64,000 bases of DNA from Fraxinus americana (lineage: Eukaryota; Streptophyta; Magnoliopsida; Lamiales; Oleaceae): assembly GCA_035079005.1 (NCBI GenBank), contig CM068707.1, forward strand, positions 38,945,817 to 39,009,816, given 5' to 3'. The notes beneath the pieces were generated by a model that had not been told where the DNA came from, searched no databases, and worked only from the letters and a program-made list of their open reading frames with translations. Made by a program: the position numbers and the translations under genes. This document shows, one piece after another, positions 1 through 11,306 of this stretch. Each line of letters begins with the position of its first letter. Positions within the stretch are counted from its first letter, which is position 1.

Positions 1-480
1 TGGCGGCGGTAACGACTTTGGGGTTTTTTGTTGGGTTGTGATTGTGGTGTGTTGATGGAGGTTTGATTGTTAGTGGTCGCGTTGAGGTATCGTTATGTGT
101 CCAAACGATAATCAAGATAGCCAACAAATTGGTATTTACTATTTATGCACGATACATGAGTGCAAGAAATTGGCCCTTTAGAATGAAAAAATTGCACCAG
201 TTAGTTTTAATGGTAGTTGGTATCCATGCTGCATTAATGGTAATAATATTGGTAATAGGTGATGAAGGTTGATTGGAAATAATGATAGGGGCTTTGACTA
301 TATTGTTGATGGACAAATCACAGATTTTTTTGTTGCCAATTTTTTGGGGGAATAAGAAGACAGAATGTGTATAAATATAACAGTAGTTTTTTAGCCAATT
401 AATCATTTAATTTGGTGCATTTTTATGTTGAATAGATTTCTATATTACATAATTTTTAATTTCTGAACAGTTTTTTGTAT
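1..480. other. Intergenic, nothing recognised
   Basis: No supported gene. Short open frames on both strands show no recognisable domain. The stretch leads into the TGTGACC-rich repeat block. Confidence 0.4.
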
Positions 481-1920
481 TTCATAAGATTGTGAGTCAG
501 TGACGTGTTGACTGTGTGTTTTTGTGCTGTATGTAACCAAATTCTGTCTCACAATAACTATTTGTGCCCAATTCTGTGTAAAATGTTATTATTTGTGACC
601 ATGTTTGATATTATATGTTATAGTTTGTGACCATGCACGTGTTATTAGTGACTAACTGTGATCAAATTTGTCTTCATTGTAACTTTCTATGACCATATTT
701 GTCTTCCCTATAACTAAATGTGATCAAATCTGTACTAACAGTGAATGTTTGTGACAAAATCCATTTACATTTAAAACTTTGTGACCATTTAATGTTAATT
801 GTGAATATCTGTGACCAAGTTTGTGTCGATTGTGACCTCTTATGACCAATAATGCATTGTATATGACATTTTAGTGTTAATTTCAATTAATAATATATAA
901 TCAATTAGAATTAATTATCCCACCAAATTAATAAAATCCCCTCCCCATCAAACCCCACCAAATTAATAATATATCAATTAATAATATCTTATTAAATTTT
1001 CAAGTCATCAGTGACTAACTGTGACCAAATTTGTATTCAATGTGACTAATTGTGACCAAATTTGTATTGAGTGTGACTATGTCAATTTCAAGTCACAACC
1101 GGTCACAATCAACACAAAATTGGTCACTCTATGCTTGAAGAGCTCCCCCTTGTGATTCCAATGAAGAACAATACTCATTCCATGCATGTGTTATTAGTGA
1201 CCAACTGTGACCAAAATTGTTTTCATTGTGACTTTCTGTGACCATATTTGTCTTCTATATAACTAAATGTGATCAAGTATGTACTAACAGTGAATGTTTG
1301 TGACAAAATCCGTTTACACTTAAAATTTTGTGACCATTTAATGTTAATTGTGACTATTTGTGATCAAGTTTGTGTCGATTGTGACCTCTTGTGACCAATA
1401 ATGTATACGACATTCTAGTGTTAATTTCAATTAATAATATATAATCAATTAGAATTAATTATCCCACCAAATTAATAAAATCCCCTCCCCATCAAACCCC
1501 ACCAAATTAATAATATATCAATTAATAATATCTTATTAAATTTTCGAGTTATCAGTGACTAATTGTGATCGAATTTGTATTCAATGTGACTAATTGTGAC
1601 CAAATTTGTATTCAGTGTGACTATCTGTGACCATGTCAATTTCAAGTCACAACCGGTCACAATCAACACAAAATTGGTCACAAGCATTCACAAACACATA
1701 CTTGGTCGCATAAGGTCATCATAAACAAATCTTATCGCTGACATGTGATTAATCGAGACCAACTTTGTCTTCGATGTGACTGACTGTGTCCAAATTTATA
1801 TTCAGTGTGTCTGTCTGTGACCAGATCAATCCCAAGTCACAATCGGTCACAATCAACACAAAATTGGTCACAAATAGTCACAACAAACACATATTTGGTT
1901 GCATAGGATCACCACAAACA
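480..1920. repeat. TGTGACC-rich repeat block with a direct duplication
   Basis: The block is built from variants of GTGACCAAATTTGT spaced by roughly 20-40 bases. A long unit starting at about 633 (GTTATTAGTGACTAACTGTG) recurs at about 1187 and runs for roughly 480-500 bases, including a shared AT-rich core (890-1010 and 1430-1550). Toward the right end the same words appear in reverse complement (GGTCAC, for example around 1650 and 1830), so the block is partly foldback. No coding frame fits it. It could be the terminal or subterminal region of a non-autonomous DNA transposon, but I found no clean target duplication. Confidence 0.6.
1129..1171 (-). pseudogene. Short fragment shared with the UGT-containing segment at 3.0 kb
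   Basis: About 40 bases beginning TGCTTGAAGAGCTCCCCCTT are nearly identical to 2989-3029, where they abut a UDP-glycosyltransferase fragment. Here the piece sits alone between the two copies of the repeat unit. It shows that material from the broken gene has been copied or scattered within this repeat block. Confidence 0.45.
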
Positions 1921-2432
1921 AATCTGCACACAACGCATACAAGTATCGCAATCCACCACCATAACCATCACCTCCAATGCACCACCAAATCGATGTTCAT
2001 AAATATTACCTTCACCTCAAATCCACATGACATTTATTGAAGTCCATGATAAAGTGAAAGCTACTAGATATAACCAACACCACATTTTTTCAATGTTTTA
2101 TTGGGAAACCAGTAATTTTCCTCATAAATGTCCAAAAATCCCCAAATTTCAAACAAAGATGCACGCCCTACGCGTGGTACAACTAATCAGTATTCATCAA
2201 GCCTCGTGGCTATATTTTCAAGCTTCATCACGGTATATTTCGGCCATTACAGTGTTATTTTTTTCATTTAATTAACAATCTAGTCGAATTCTAATGTGGA
2301 AACAGAATTTATAGGCCTGGGAGCTCCCACAAAAACAAAAATTAGCCTGATACTATGTCTACTGCTCTAGTTCTAACCATTGTTCTACATCTGCATTTTC
2401 AATTAACTAACCATCGACCCACAACCCTCTAT

Positions 2433-2623
2433 TCGAATCCCTCAAGGACCGATCCAAAACCCTCCGCTAATTGCCCCGCTTTCAACGACATCGCCACCCA
2501 TATGAACCGGACTCCACTCCGGTCGAGCCCATTTGCCAAAGCCTCCATTTGTGCTTTCTTGAACACCTTTTGACACCCACCACAAACATACAGAACTGAC
2601 TCATCAGGACATCCATCAAACCT
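2433..2623 (-). pseudogene. UDP-glycosyltransferase fragment (broken copy 1)
   Basis: The minus strand encodes about 62 residues resembling the middle of a plant family-1 UDP-glycosyltransferase: a PDESVLYVC segment, then KAQMEALANGLDRSGVRFIWV. In intact enzymes this part of the C-terminal nucleotide-sugar-binding half lies just before the PSPG box. The conserved FGS of the V-C-F-G-S motif reads GGC here. No PSPG box, acceptor-binding half or start context is present, so this is a relic. It is a diverged duplicate of the fragment at 3.0-3.2 kb. The UGT89-like assignment is from recall of the motif and is tentative. Confidence 0.6.
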
Positions 2624-2981
2624 AAATGAAGAATTAATAGCATAAGCAGCATAATTAATAAAATGAAGAATTAATAACATAAGCAGCAGAATTGAATTAT
2701 AACGGTAGATTCGATAAAGAAACTTAAATTTAACATCTTACATTTCCTAAAGAGATGTTCACGTTATATAGGGAACAATGGCAAGTAATTTATAAAATGA
2801 TGACAGTAGGCAAAAATTAAGGGGAAGAAGGAAAGAAAGACTGAAAATGCAAAATCTCAAAAAGAAAAGTAAGATGTATACTAATTTGAAAGGAATTTCA
2901 CATTATTTGATTAAAACACGCAAATAAGCAAGTAAATATAAGGGAAAAATTGAAATACCTTGAAGAGGTTTACTCTCCAGT

Positions 2982-3362
2982 TTAGACATGCTTGAAGAGC
3001 TCCCCCTTGTGATTCCAATGAAGAACAACCCTCTGCATCTGTTCGAACCCCTCAAGGACCGATCCAAAACCCTCCGCCAATTGCTCCGCTGTCAGCGGCT
3101 TCGCCACCCATATGAACCGGACTCCACTCCAATCGAGCCCATTTGCCAAAGCCTCCATTTGTGCTTTCTTGAGCACCTTTTGACTCCCAAAACAAATATA
3201 CATAACTGACTCATCAGGACATCGATCAAGCCATGAGAATATCTCGCCATTACTGGAATCAGATTTTACCTCGCCATGAAATTCATCGACAACCAACGTC
3301 TGCCGTCTGATGGCGTTCACAGCAACGTCAATGGTCTCCGGTGATGGCGCGAGGAAGGACAA
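2982..3362 (-). pseudogene. UDP-glycosyltransferase fragment (broken copy 2)
   Basis: An open frame of 126 codons on the minus strand contains PDESVMYICFGSQKVLKKAQ and GLDWSGVRFIWVAKPL, the middle portion of a plant UDP-glycosyltransferase. It keeps the FGSQ motif that copy 1 has lost. The first 45 or so residues and the last 18 do not resemble a glycosyltransferase, and the sugar-donor PSPG box is absent. Intact enzymes are about 450-490 residues, so this is a fragment, perhaps one carried by a transposon. Expression is not excluded but a working enzyme is. Confidence 0.6.
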
Positions 3363-4504
3363 CAGAGAGATGAGAGCGAGGAGGGAGAGACGAGAGAGAG
3401 TGGGTTGGTGGGAAGAGACGATTCAGACTTCAGAGATAGAGATGAATGAAAGACAGGGTTGTAAATTAGGTTTAATTAGAGTTAATTATTAATTTAATTA
3501 ACACCCGATTTTTGATAAAAATAAACATTACACCTGATTTTTGAATTTGAAAACTTAAATAACTGGTTTTAGGTAATTTTCTCTTTCGACATTTAAGAAT
3601 GGGTCGAAAGTAACTATGTATGGTATGGGCCCATAGGATAATGTGTATAAACTTAAAAGCATGATTTAAATATATTTTTAAAATTAAAAATACATGATTT
3701 CTGAATAAAATAAGTTATTATTTGATTTTATATAATAAAAAATTAAAAGTAAGATTTTCTCTAATTTTCTTATGATTTTTTTCCTTTGAAGATAAATAAT
3801 CGATTTCCTATAACGGAACAAATTATCATCGTTTTAGTTCATTTGTAAGAATCAAATTATATTGTGCTTGTCCTATTGTTTTTTATTTTGTCCAAGTCAG
3901 AAAAATGGCCAACCACAATTTCGAGGGACGGATGATAAAATTGATCAATTTTCAAACTTCATGATCAAATTCAAATTTCAATCATAAATCTAAAATTAGA
4001 TTAGATATTCATAGATCTTTCATTTAGAAGTTTAAATTCAAGTAAAGTTGTCGAAGTCCTAAATGTCTGACTCCTATTTGGCTTGACCATGTAAGAGGAG
4101 GATCGTACAACCCAATCTCTTCGGTCTCACACTTCTCACAAACTGATTCACACAATTTTTATTTTCCAAAGAAAAAAGTCGACAAAATCATTTCTAAAAA
4201 AAAAATTGGCCCAGTGGCTAACAGGCTAACACCAATATAGCTTGACCACCTCTATGCCTAGTTGGTAGTTAACTGAGTCCTAGTCCAAAATTGCAAGAAC
4301 TGTTAGCGGTACTCCAGTTTCTCCCTGGTCAAGATTGAACGTAACCCCACAAAATCTCATTTCCACCATTGATTCATCAAACTGGAAACTCAACCAAAAA
4401 CTAGTGATTCTACCGTAAAATATCATTAGTACCTTGGAAATTTTCTTGCAAATTGCTAGCTTTCCAAGAAAAAATTCACAAATATACAGAGATAAGAAGA
4501 GGAA
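3363..4504. other. Intergenic sequence and LQY1 upstream region
   Basis: AT-rich sequence with no supported open frame. The last 100 bases before 4505 must contain the LQY1 promoter and 5' leader. I could not identify a convincing TATA box. Confidence 0.4.
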
Positions 4505-7500
4505 ATGTGGGTTGCTCCTTCAATTTCTCGCCTTCACTCTCAATTCCTGTACTGCCCTTTAAAGCTCTCTTCTGCTGCTACTTCTTCGTCTCTTTCACAT
4601 AAATCCCTTAAAACTCAAAGGGCACCAGCTTATTATCCATGTGTTAGAGCTGTTGATCTTGACCAAAACACGGTGATATAACTCATTCTCCTAATTTAAG
4701 TTTCTTGTTATTCAAACCTGACAATGTATTTACTGATAATGCAATTCAGCTTCTGCCCTTCATTTAAGATCTTTTTTCTGTTAATTTTCTGTGTTTCTTG
4801 ATGTTCTAATTTGATCAGACTTTTTATTGATAATGCAATTCAGCTTATACCCTTCAATTAAGCACTTTTTCTGCTATTTTTATGAATTGGTTGATCTTTT
4901 GATTTGATTATTTTTATTATTATTATTTTTTGTTGTTGATAATGCAATTCAATTTATTCCCTTTAGTTAAGTTATTTTTTCTATTAATTTTCTAAGTTTG
5001 TCTTTCGGATAAAAAGTATTTATTGACAATGAGTTCTGTTGGGTTTAGGCTTACAATGTCAAAAGAAACAATTTTGAGACTTAAACCAAATAAAGATTGG
5101 ATCTTTGAACTCCCTTAAGCTGATGGGATTTTATTTATGAATCTTCACCTGAAAAGCTTAAGGATTTACCATTGTAGCGAGCTCTATTGGCCCTTCTCAC
5201 CAAGCTAGCAATCCTTCTTCCACCCTTTTAGCTTTGAGTAATGTTATTTATCCTCACTGGGGTTACAAACACAGTATAGGTGTAGTTAATGTGACATTAA
5301 ACGATATGTTAATTTCAAAATGCCACATTAACCACCTATCATTTAGATGCCCTTTGGAAAAGATGAAACTGGCCACCTTGGCAAAACCCCTCTTAGATTT
5401 CTTACTACTTTTAACCTATCGTTTAATGCCACATTAACCACCTATCATTTAGATGCCCTTTGGAAAAGATGAAACTGGCCACCTTGGCAAAACTCCTCTT
5501 AGATTTCTTACTACTTTTGGAAATATGCTATCTTGGAGAATATTTATAAAGAAACCTAGCCTCCTTTCCCACATTCCATCAATTAGGTGCTCATTCATTT
5601 CAATTTTCTTGGTTTCTTGATGTTTTCATTTGATTAAGTGTATTTACCGATAATGCTATCCATCTAATACCCTTCATTTAAAGTTCTTTGTTCCGTTAAG
5701 TTTTTGAGTTCCTTGATTTTTAATTTTGATCAAATGTTTTTTACCGTTAGTGCAATTCAACTTACTCCCTTCATTTAAGTTCTTTGTTTTTTTCTGTTAA
5801 TTATCTGGGTTTCTTGGTATTCTAATTTGGTCAAATGTGTTTACCAATAATGAAATCCAAATCATTCACCTCATTTAAGTGTGCTGTTTTTGTTAAGTTC
5901 CGAGTTTCTTCTAATTTGATCAAGTGTTTTAACTGATAATGAATTCGCAGATTGTGGCAATAACTGTTGGGGTGGTGAGCGTTGCCGTTGGGATTGGAAT
6001 TCCTGTTTTCTATGAAAACCAGATAGACAGCGCTGTAAGCTTTTAACCCCACACACAAAGAAAAAACTCAAACAGTTGGCTTCTCTTTAGCAATTAACAC
6101 AACATAATCTTATTCTTTTTTTTTTTTTTTTTGAAAAGAATATTTCAATTTTTATGGTGGGGTGTGGAGAGTTGTATATTTATTTGCAAAAGATTGGATT
6201 TCTGAGTCCATTTTGTGTATTATTAATACTGTTTCAGGCCAAAAGAGAAAATACTCAGCCCTGCTTCCCTTGCAGCGGCAGTGGTGCTCGTAAGTCATTC
6301 ACTTCCTTCTCTGCCATTGTTTTACCCTATGATACACAAAACAAAACTTCGAAAAGGCAAACGTTAAAATTAGACCTATTTGTCTTATTGCATTGAACTT
6401 CATTTTTGGATATAGATTTCTGCGTCTTACTGTGTTGCATTTTCTGGTTTTGTTTCGGTTTTACCATGTTTTGGTTTGTCTTCTAAACATGCAAACAATA
6501 TATACACTAAGGCTCAATGGAAAGAATGAACCTACATATGAGTAGGTTAAAAAAACCATCTGGGGCAGCGCAACTCGGGGGAGGACAGGGGCCGGTTTAG
6601 GATGCCATCCGTAATTGAGATTCATATTTATGCATGGTAATATTGGTGTATGAAATAACTATTCTCTTACCTTTGAGCTTGAGTTCTTAAATATATTTTC
6701 CAATGTTCCAAAATAATATGATTTATTTTATAATTTTAACTTATTTTTATCTTGTATAGAAAGAAAGCATACTCAATTGTGTACCCACTCTCTTCTATGT
6801 TTAAGAAAATCAAATCGAACTCGTGAGCTCGAGGCCTCAATTCCCTTTAGATGTCAAAATTTTCCAATTCCAAACTACGTAGAGCATTTTTTCGTTAAGC
6901 TTAAGAAGTTTGCTTATAGTGAAATAAGTATTTTTTTAGAATAGTAATTTTTTATTTGTCAAATTTGGAAATAAGTTAGTTACTTTTTTAATAGTAAGGT
7001 AAAGTTTCAGAATAAGTAACCTTTTTTCTTAGAAGTAAGAAAAAGTAACATATTCAAATATAAAGGTTGAACCCCAGTTTTGAGGGCCCCACCCCGTCCA
7101 GCCCCGTCCCGTCCCTAGATCATTGTGAATGAGGTAAATCGTTGGATGTGCCTCATCAGGCCAGGGTACAAGAAATGTCATACTGGTGTACATAAAGAGT
7201 CCAATTCCATACCTTATAGAAGGCAGGAATCGAACCCTTACACTGCGACTGACAGCTCAACTGAGACTATCTCGCTCATGTCCTTTGCACCATTGAGTGA
7301 TTGAGCTATGCCCCTGGGGGCAACATATCCAAATATGTTTGGAAACAAAGTAACTTTCACCTTTTAAGCATATCCAAACATTCTCTATCACATTCAATAA
7401 TAGGTGTCATTTTCTGTATTATTGGTGCGGAGTGAAAGAAAAGTTTTTTATTTCATGCAAATACTTCTGATTGAAACAAATATCTTTTTCAAGTTGGCAA

Positions 7501-9768
7501 TACGTTGTCTTCCATATGCTACTTGTTCATGCGCTTCTATTTGTTTTGTCTCCACTGCGAGCATTGAATTTCTGTGTGGAAATTAGTTTGCACCATTTTT
7601 GTTTTAAATAAGGTTTAAATCTGGCTATAATGGCCCCCTTCTTGTAACAAGTAATGTTTAGATAACTTCCTTTTCTCATAGCTCAAATCATTGGATCCTC
7701 CTATCTAGCGCAATAAAAAGATAGGTTGATATTACTCATAATTGCATCCTCCTATCTAGTGCAAGAAAAAGACAGGTTGATATTACTCGACCACAAAACA
7801 GAGAGAGAAAGGAAAGTTGAAATTAATACTTATAATGATTTATATAAAGACAACAACGGTCCATCAAGGAGGATGGGATCATATATCTAACCACATATTG
7901 ATTCGGAGTTAGTTTATGATTAAGAGTTTCCATTTTCGTGGGGTTTGCTTTCTAGTTTTCCCTAAAGGACTTGAAAAATCGTATTCGTATTTATCTCCAG
8001 TTGCAATGTGTCATAGAAAAGGGTAGGCATGCTACTGTCCTTGTTCTGGGAAAAGTTGGTCAAGATGTATTATGGTATATTTCGTCGGAAAAGCTGGTCG
8101 AGATGTATTATGGTATATTTCGTCAAGTGTATTGGATAGGTACTAGACTGAATTAAGGAAGAAAAAGAGCCTAAATTTTGGCTTATCATAATGTTAAGTG
8201 GTGCGTGCCAAACATAGCTTTACTGCATGATTGGTATGTAGTATTGGACATGACTAGATAATATAAATATAAAAGATTTTAGCTTTTTTCTTCCTTAATA
8301 CCATACCTTGCCGAACAAGTAATTAATGTATTATATATAGTACGTCGAGAAATTACTTCAATTATTCTTGAATCTCGTATTGTAGAACTTATTTGCTCAA
8401 TAATGTACTTATTCCAAGCCCTTAAATCCAACAGATTTTAACCTGTCATTTATGGGAATTTTGAAGAATGTTGGAAAATATTAATTCAAATAATTATTTT
8501 TATATTTATCCAATATACAGGACAAGACTCGAGAAAAAAAATTTGAAAGAACTAGAAAGTAATTCTCACTTGAAAAGCAAAGTGGAAAATGAGATGCAGC
8601 AACTGCATTTTGTGTATCGATGCCTCTATTTCGCAGTGATAAAAGATACTTTTTTTCTTAATGCCATCTCTGTACATGGTATGTGACCTGAATCTGCCCC
8701 TCTATTTGGTTCATAGCTGAATCTTTCGGGTCATGTTCTATTTATAATGCACTTGCCATTAAAATTTCCTCCAATTTTACACGGGATTTTCTGCAGAGCA
8801 ATGTAGATTTTGCATGGGGACTGGTAGTGTGGTGGTCGAGCTTGGCGGGGACGAGAAAGAAGTCTCACGGTGCATAAATTGTGACGGTGTTGGTTCTCTA
8901 ACATGCACGACATGCCAAGGCAGTGGCATTCAACCTCGCTACCTTGACCGCAGGTACATGCTTGGTTCATTAAAAAATTCTTCAACCTTCAAAATGAAAT
9001 CATACATTACAACAATTGTTTGCTCTCGTGCTCATATAAAGTGAACATCAAGTGATTGATATTCCCTCGTCTAAATACGAGGAACTACAAGGATTTGTAT
9101 GCTAAAGCCACAACTAAACCTTATTCCTGTATACTGGGGGGTCGATTGTATGGATTCCGTTGACCTCAAAAAATGCGTCAAGAGAATCCCGACCACTTCT
9201 CCTTCACGAACACTGGAATAACCAGTTAGAAGGTAAAAGCCACCGGTCGGGAAAAACGTTAGACAACCCTTTGTACTCTAACGGTCAATTCAATGGTCGA
9301 ACAAAAAAAATGAGTGCAAGAGATGGGAGATGGGGTTTGGCTAGGGTTAGAATGAACGTACCATGTCTGGAAATGAGCTTGTATGTATAGAGAAATGTAA
9401 CGGGCTAAGCAGCTTATGTGATATGTTCCGAGCCCAATTTTAGGCTGCACGAGGTTGCTTAAGTTAATAAGTCCATTCCAATTGAATAGTCAAATGACAC
9501 GTCAGCATATACCCCTCCGTTTAAGCATGCCCCGTAATTTATTGGTGTAACATATCCTTCTTGCTTAGGATTCATATAAAATTTGCCAAAGTTTAGATTC
9601 ACTATCAACGTACTGCAACCCTCGTTTAAAATTTGTTGTTGGACCGGATAATGGTAATTTAAATTACAATGTTGATGTTAATAAAATGCATTCACGGGTT
9701 TTTTGTGTCTTCTTCGCTGATGGGAGTATATATTTTCATCGAACAGAGAATTCAAGGATGATGACTGA
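4505..9768 (+). CDS. LQY1, thylakoid DnaJ-type zinc-finger protein (5 exons)
   Basis: Exons by splice consensus and frame: 4505-4672, 5951-6034, 6238-6289, 8797-8953, 9747-9768, giving 160 residues. Residues 1-45 are Ser/Thr-rich, as expected of a chloroplast transit peptide. Residues 57-78 form one hydrophobic, Gly/Val-rich membrane segment. Residues 93-145 hold four CxxCxGxG modules (Cys 93/96, 104/107, 127/130, 138/141), the zinc finger of DnaJ without a J domain. The protein ends REFKDDD. This order and the tail match Arabidopsis LQY1 (154 aa), a thylakoid protein with disulfide-isomerase activity that helps repair and reassemble photosystem II after photodamage; that role is family knowledge. 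All introns use GT..AG. Introns 1 and 3 are enlarged by repeats. It converges on the exoribonuclease gene with about 1.5 kb between stop codons. Confidence 0.93.
4720..5940 (+). repeat. Degenerate minisatellite in LQY1 intron 1
   Basis: A unit of roughly 75-110 bases recurs at least six times: a TTACTGATAATGCAATTCA-like start, then CCCTTCATTTAAGT, a T-rich run with CTGTTAATTTTCTG, then TTTCTTGATGTTCTAATTTGATCA. Copies start near 4730, 4827, 4936, 5643, 5735 and 5839. A further partial copy (TGATAATGAATTCGCAG) ends exactly at the exon 2 acceptor, so the splice site itself appears to lie inside the array. Confidence 0.6.
5321..5519 (+). repeat. Tandem duplication, 106-bp unit, in LQY1 intron 1
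   Basis: TGCCACATTAACCACCTATC starts at 5321 and again at 5427, and the two copies stay almost identical through TTTCTTACTACTTTT. The high identity suggests a recent local duplication. It interrupts the older minisatellite of this intron. Confidence 0.8.
7115..7321 (-). mobile_element. tRNA-derived SINE-like element in LQY1 intron 3
   Basis: Read on the minus strand, the segment begins near GGGGCATAGCTCAATCACTC, which resembles an RNA polymerase III A box as in tRNAs. About 65 bases later it has GGGTTCGATTCC, a B box. A non-tRNA tail of about 120 bases follows. It does not have the tRNA ends or a foldable anticodon arm, so it is not a tRNA gene. I could not see a poly(A) tail or clear target duplications, so it may be old or truncated. 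Confidence 0.5.
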
Positions 9769-11306
9769 GAGCTCAACTATACACGGCCACAAATGGAGGA
9801 CTTGTAACATTGAGTCGAGATTCACATTGTAAACGACTTTTTCATCTTTATTTTTCTATACTAAGATGTCAAATGACTCATTATGCTGATTTCACTGGCA
9901 TTTACAAAGACGTTCAATAGAGATGCACATGGTGTTTGTTCAAGGCATTAAATCGGCAAAAAGTTGGGTTTCATATTTTATGGGTCCTTTAGCCATTACG
10001 TTATGAAATCTTTTGTTACACCAACTAAAATAGATCAATTTATTGGTCAGTTCTTTAGGACATTCGAATACAAAATATTAGGTTAATGCTCACAACTGCA
10101 AAACTTCTGAACAACAATCTCAATCCCTACGGCCTGGACGGGCAAACAGAAAATCCAACTCTAAACTCTTATCCTCTTTCCAAGCTTTTAAAGAGTCAGT
10201 TCAAACGAGGCACCAAGTTGATGGTAGTTATTGTTTGATTTGGTATAATACCAGATGCATTGTAAACATTGTGAAATCTGATACACTAAATGTTCCAATC
10301 TTTGTTAATTGTCACACGTCCTATCATTATTTGTTACATTCTTATCTTCAGACTTCAATCTTTCTACAAATTAACGCATCTAATCCTGTGGTAACTTCTA
10401 TTCAAATATTCTGTTTACATGCTTTGATAAAAGGGACTACCTTTCAATCGCACTTTTGTATTTATATTGTTTGTTTTTTGTGCCTTTTTTAAAAACAAGA
10501 GAAGCTAATTAATGAAATCACAGCAGTGGCCTTCCTGAGGTCCAAAATTGATAACCTATTATAATGCATTTCCAGTACAACCAAAACTGTGATCAAGTTC
10601 TTTCAACAATGCAAGGAGCCTAATTGGCAGGGCAACGTAAACAGCAATTGAACTCTAAACATGAAGTTGTAAATCCACTGAACAATTAGTCAAACATGCT
10701 CAAAAGCTTTTCTTATAGAAAGTTCGTTCGGATTTACTTTCTAAAAAGCTAGAATAGTATGTTTGAGTAACTTTGAAACTCATATTTGGCAAAATAATTA
10801 GCTTGAAGGCAAGTAAACTTACAGCCAAACACGATTTCAATCACAAACAGTCTTTCAGAAAAAACTAATCAGTCCGGTAGCGAAGCACTATACCTGAATG
10901 CTAACTGGCAACGAAATTAATGTAATTCCTAAGCAACTGACACGAGATTAACTAAAATTTAACACAACTCAGCAGAAAAAGCAAGTACTTTAACAAACGA
11001 ACACTATCTGCAGTATTTTCCAAGTTGGTGGGCGGGGGATGGGACAGAGCCTGCCTATTCTTTATGAAGCAAAGTATGCTAAACAAATAATGAAAAGAAT
11101 GAAGAAAGCCGATTGCCCAAAATCTTCCCATCAGCCTAACTAGATTTGGCCTTGGCCACTAATACAATACTGTGAACTAATAAAACAGAAGCTAAAAGTT
11201 AAATTTAATGAACATTTGACATAAAATCCCAAGTAGATTATAGACTACATCGTAAAACATTGCCATTACACTCCCGCCACAAAGGTTAAGGCAATACATA
11301 CCAGCT
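9769..11306. other. Intergenic between two convergent genes
   Basis: Contains the 3' ends of LQY1 (to the left) and of the exoribonuclease gene (to the right). No further gene is supported; the 85-codon frame near 10235-10492 has no recognisable domain. Confidence 0.5.

Noticed and set aside
7190..7321. Possible tRNA gene
   Set aside because: A- and B-box motifs are present but the tRNA arms and ends do not form; a SINE fits better.
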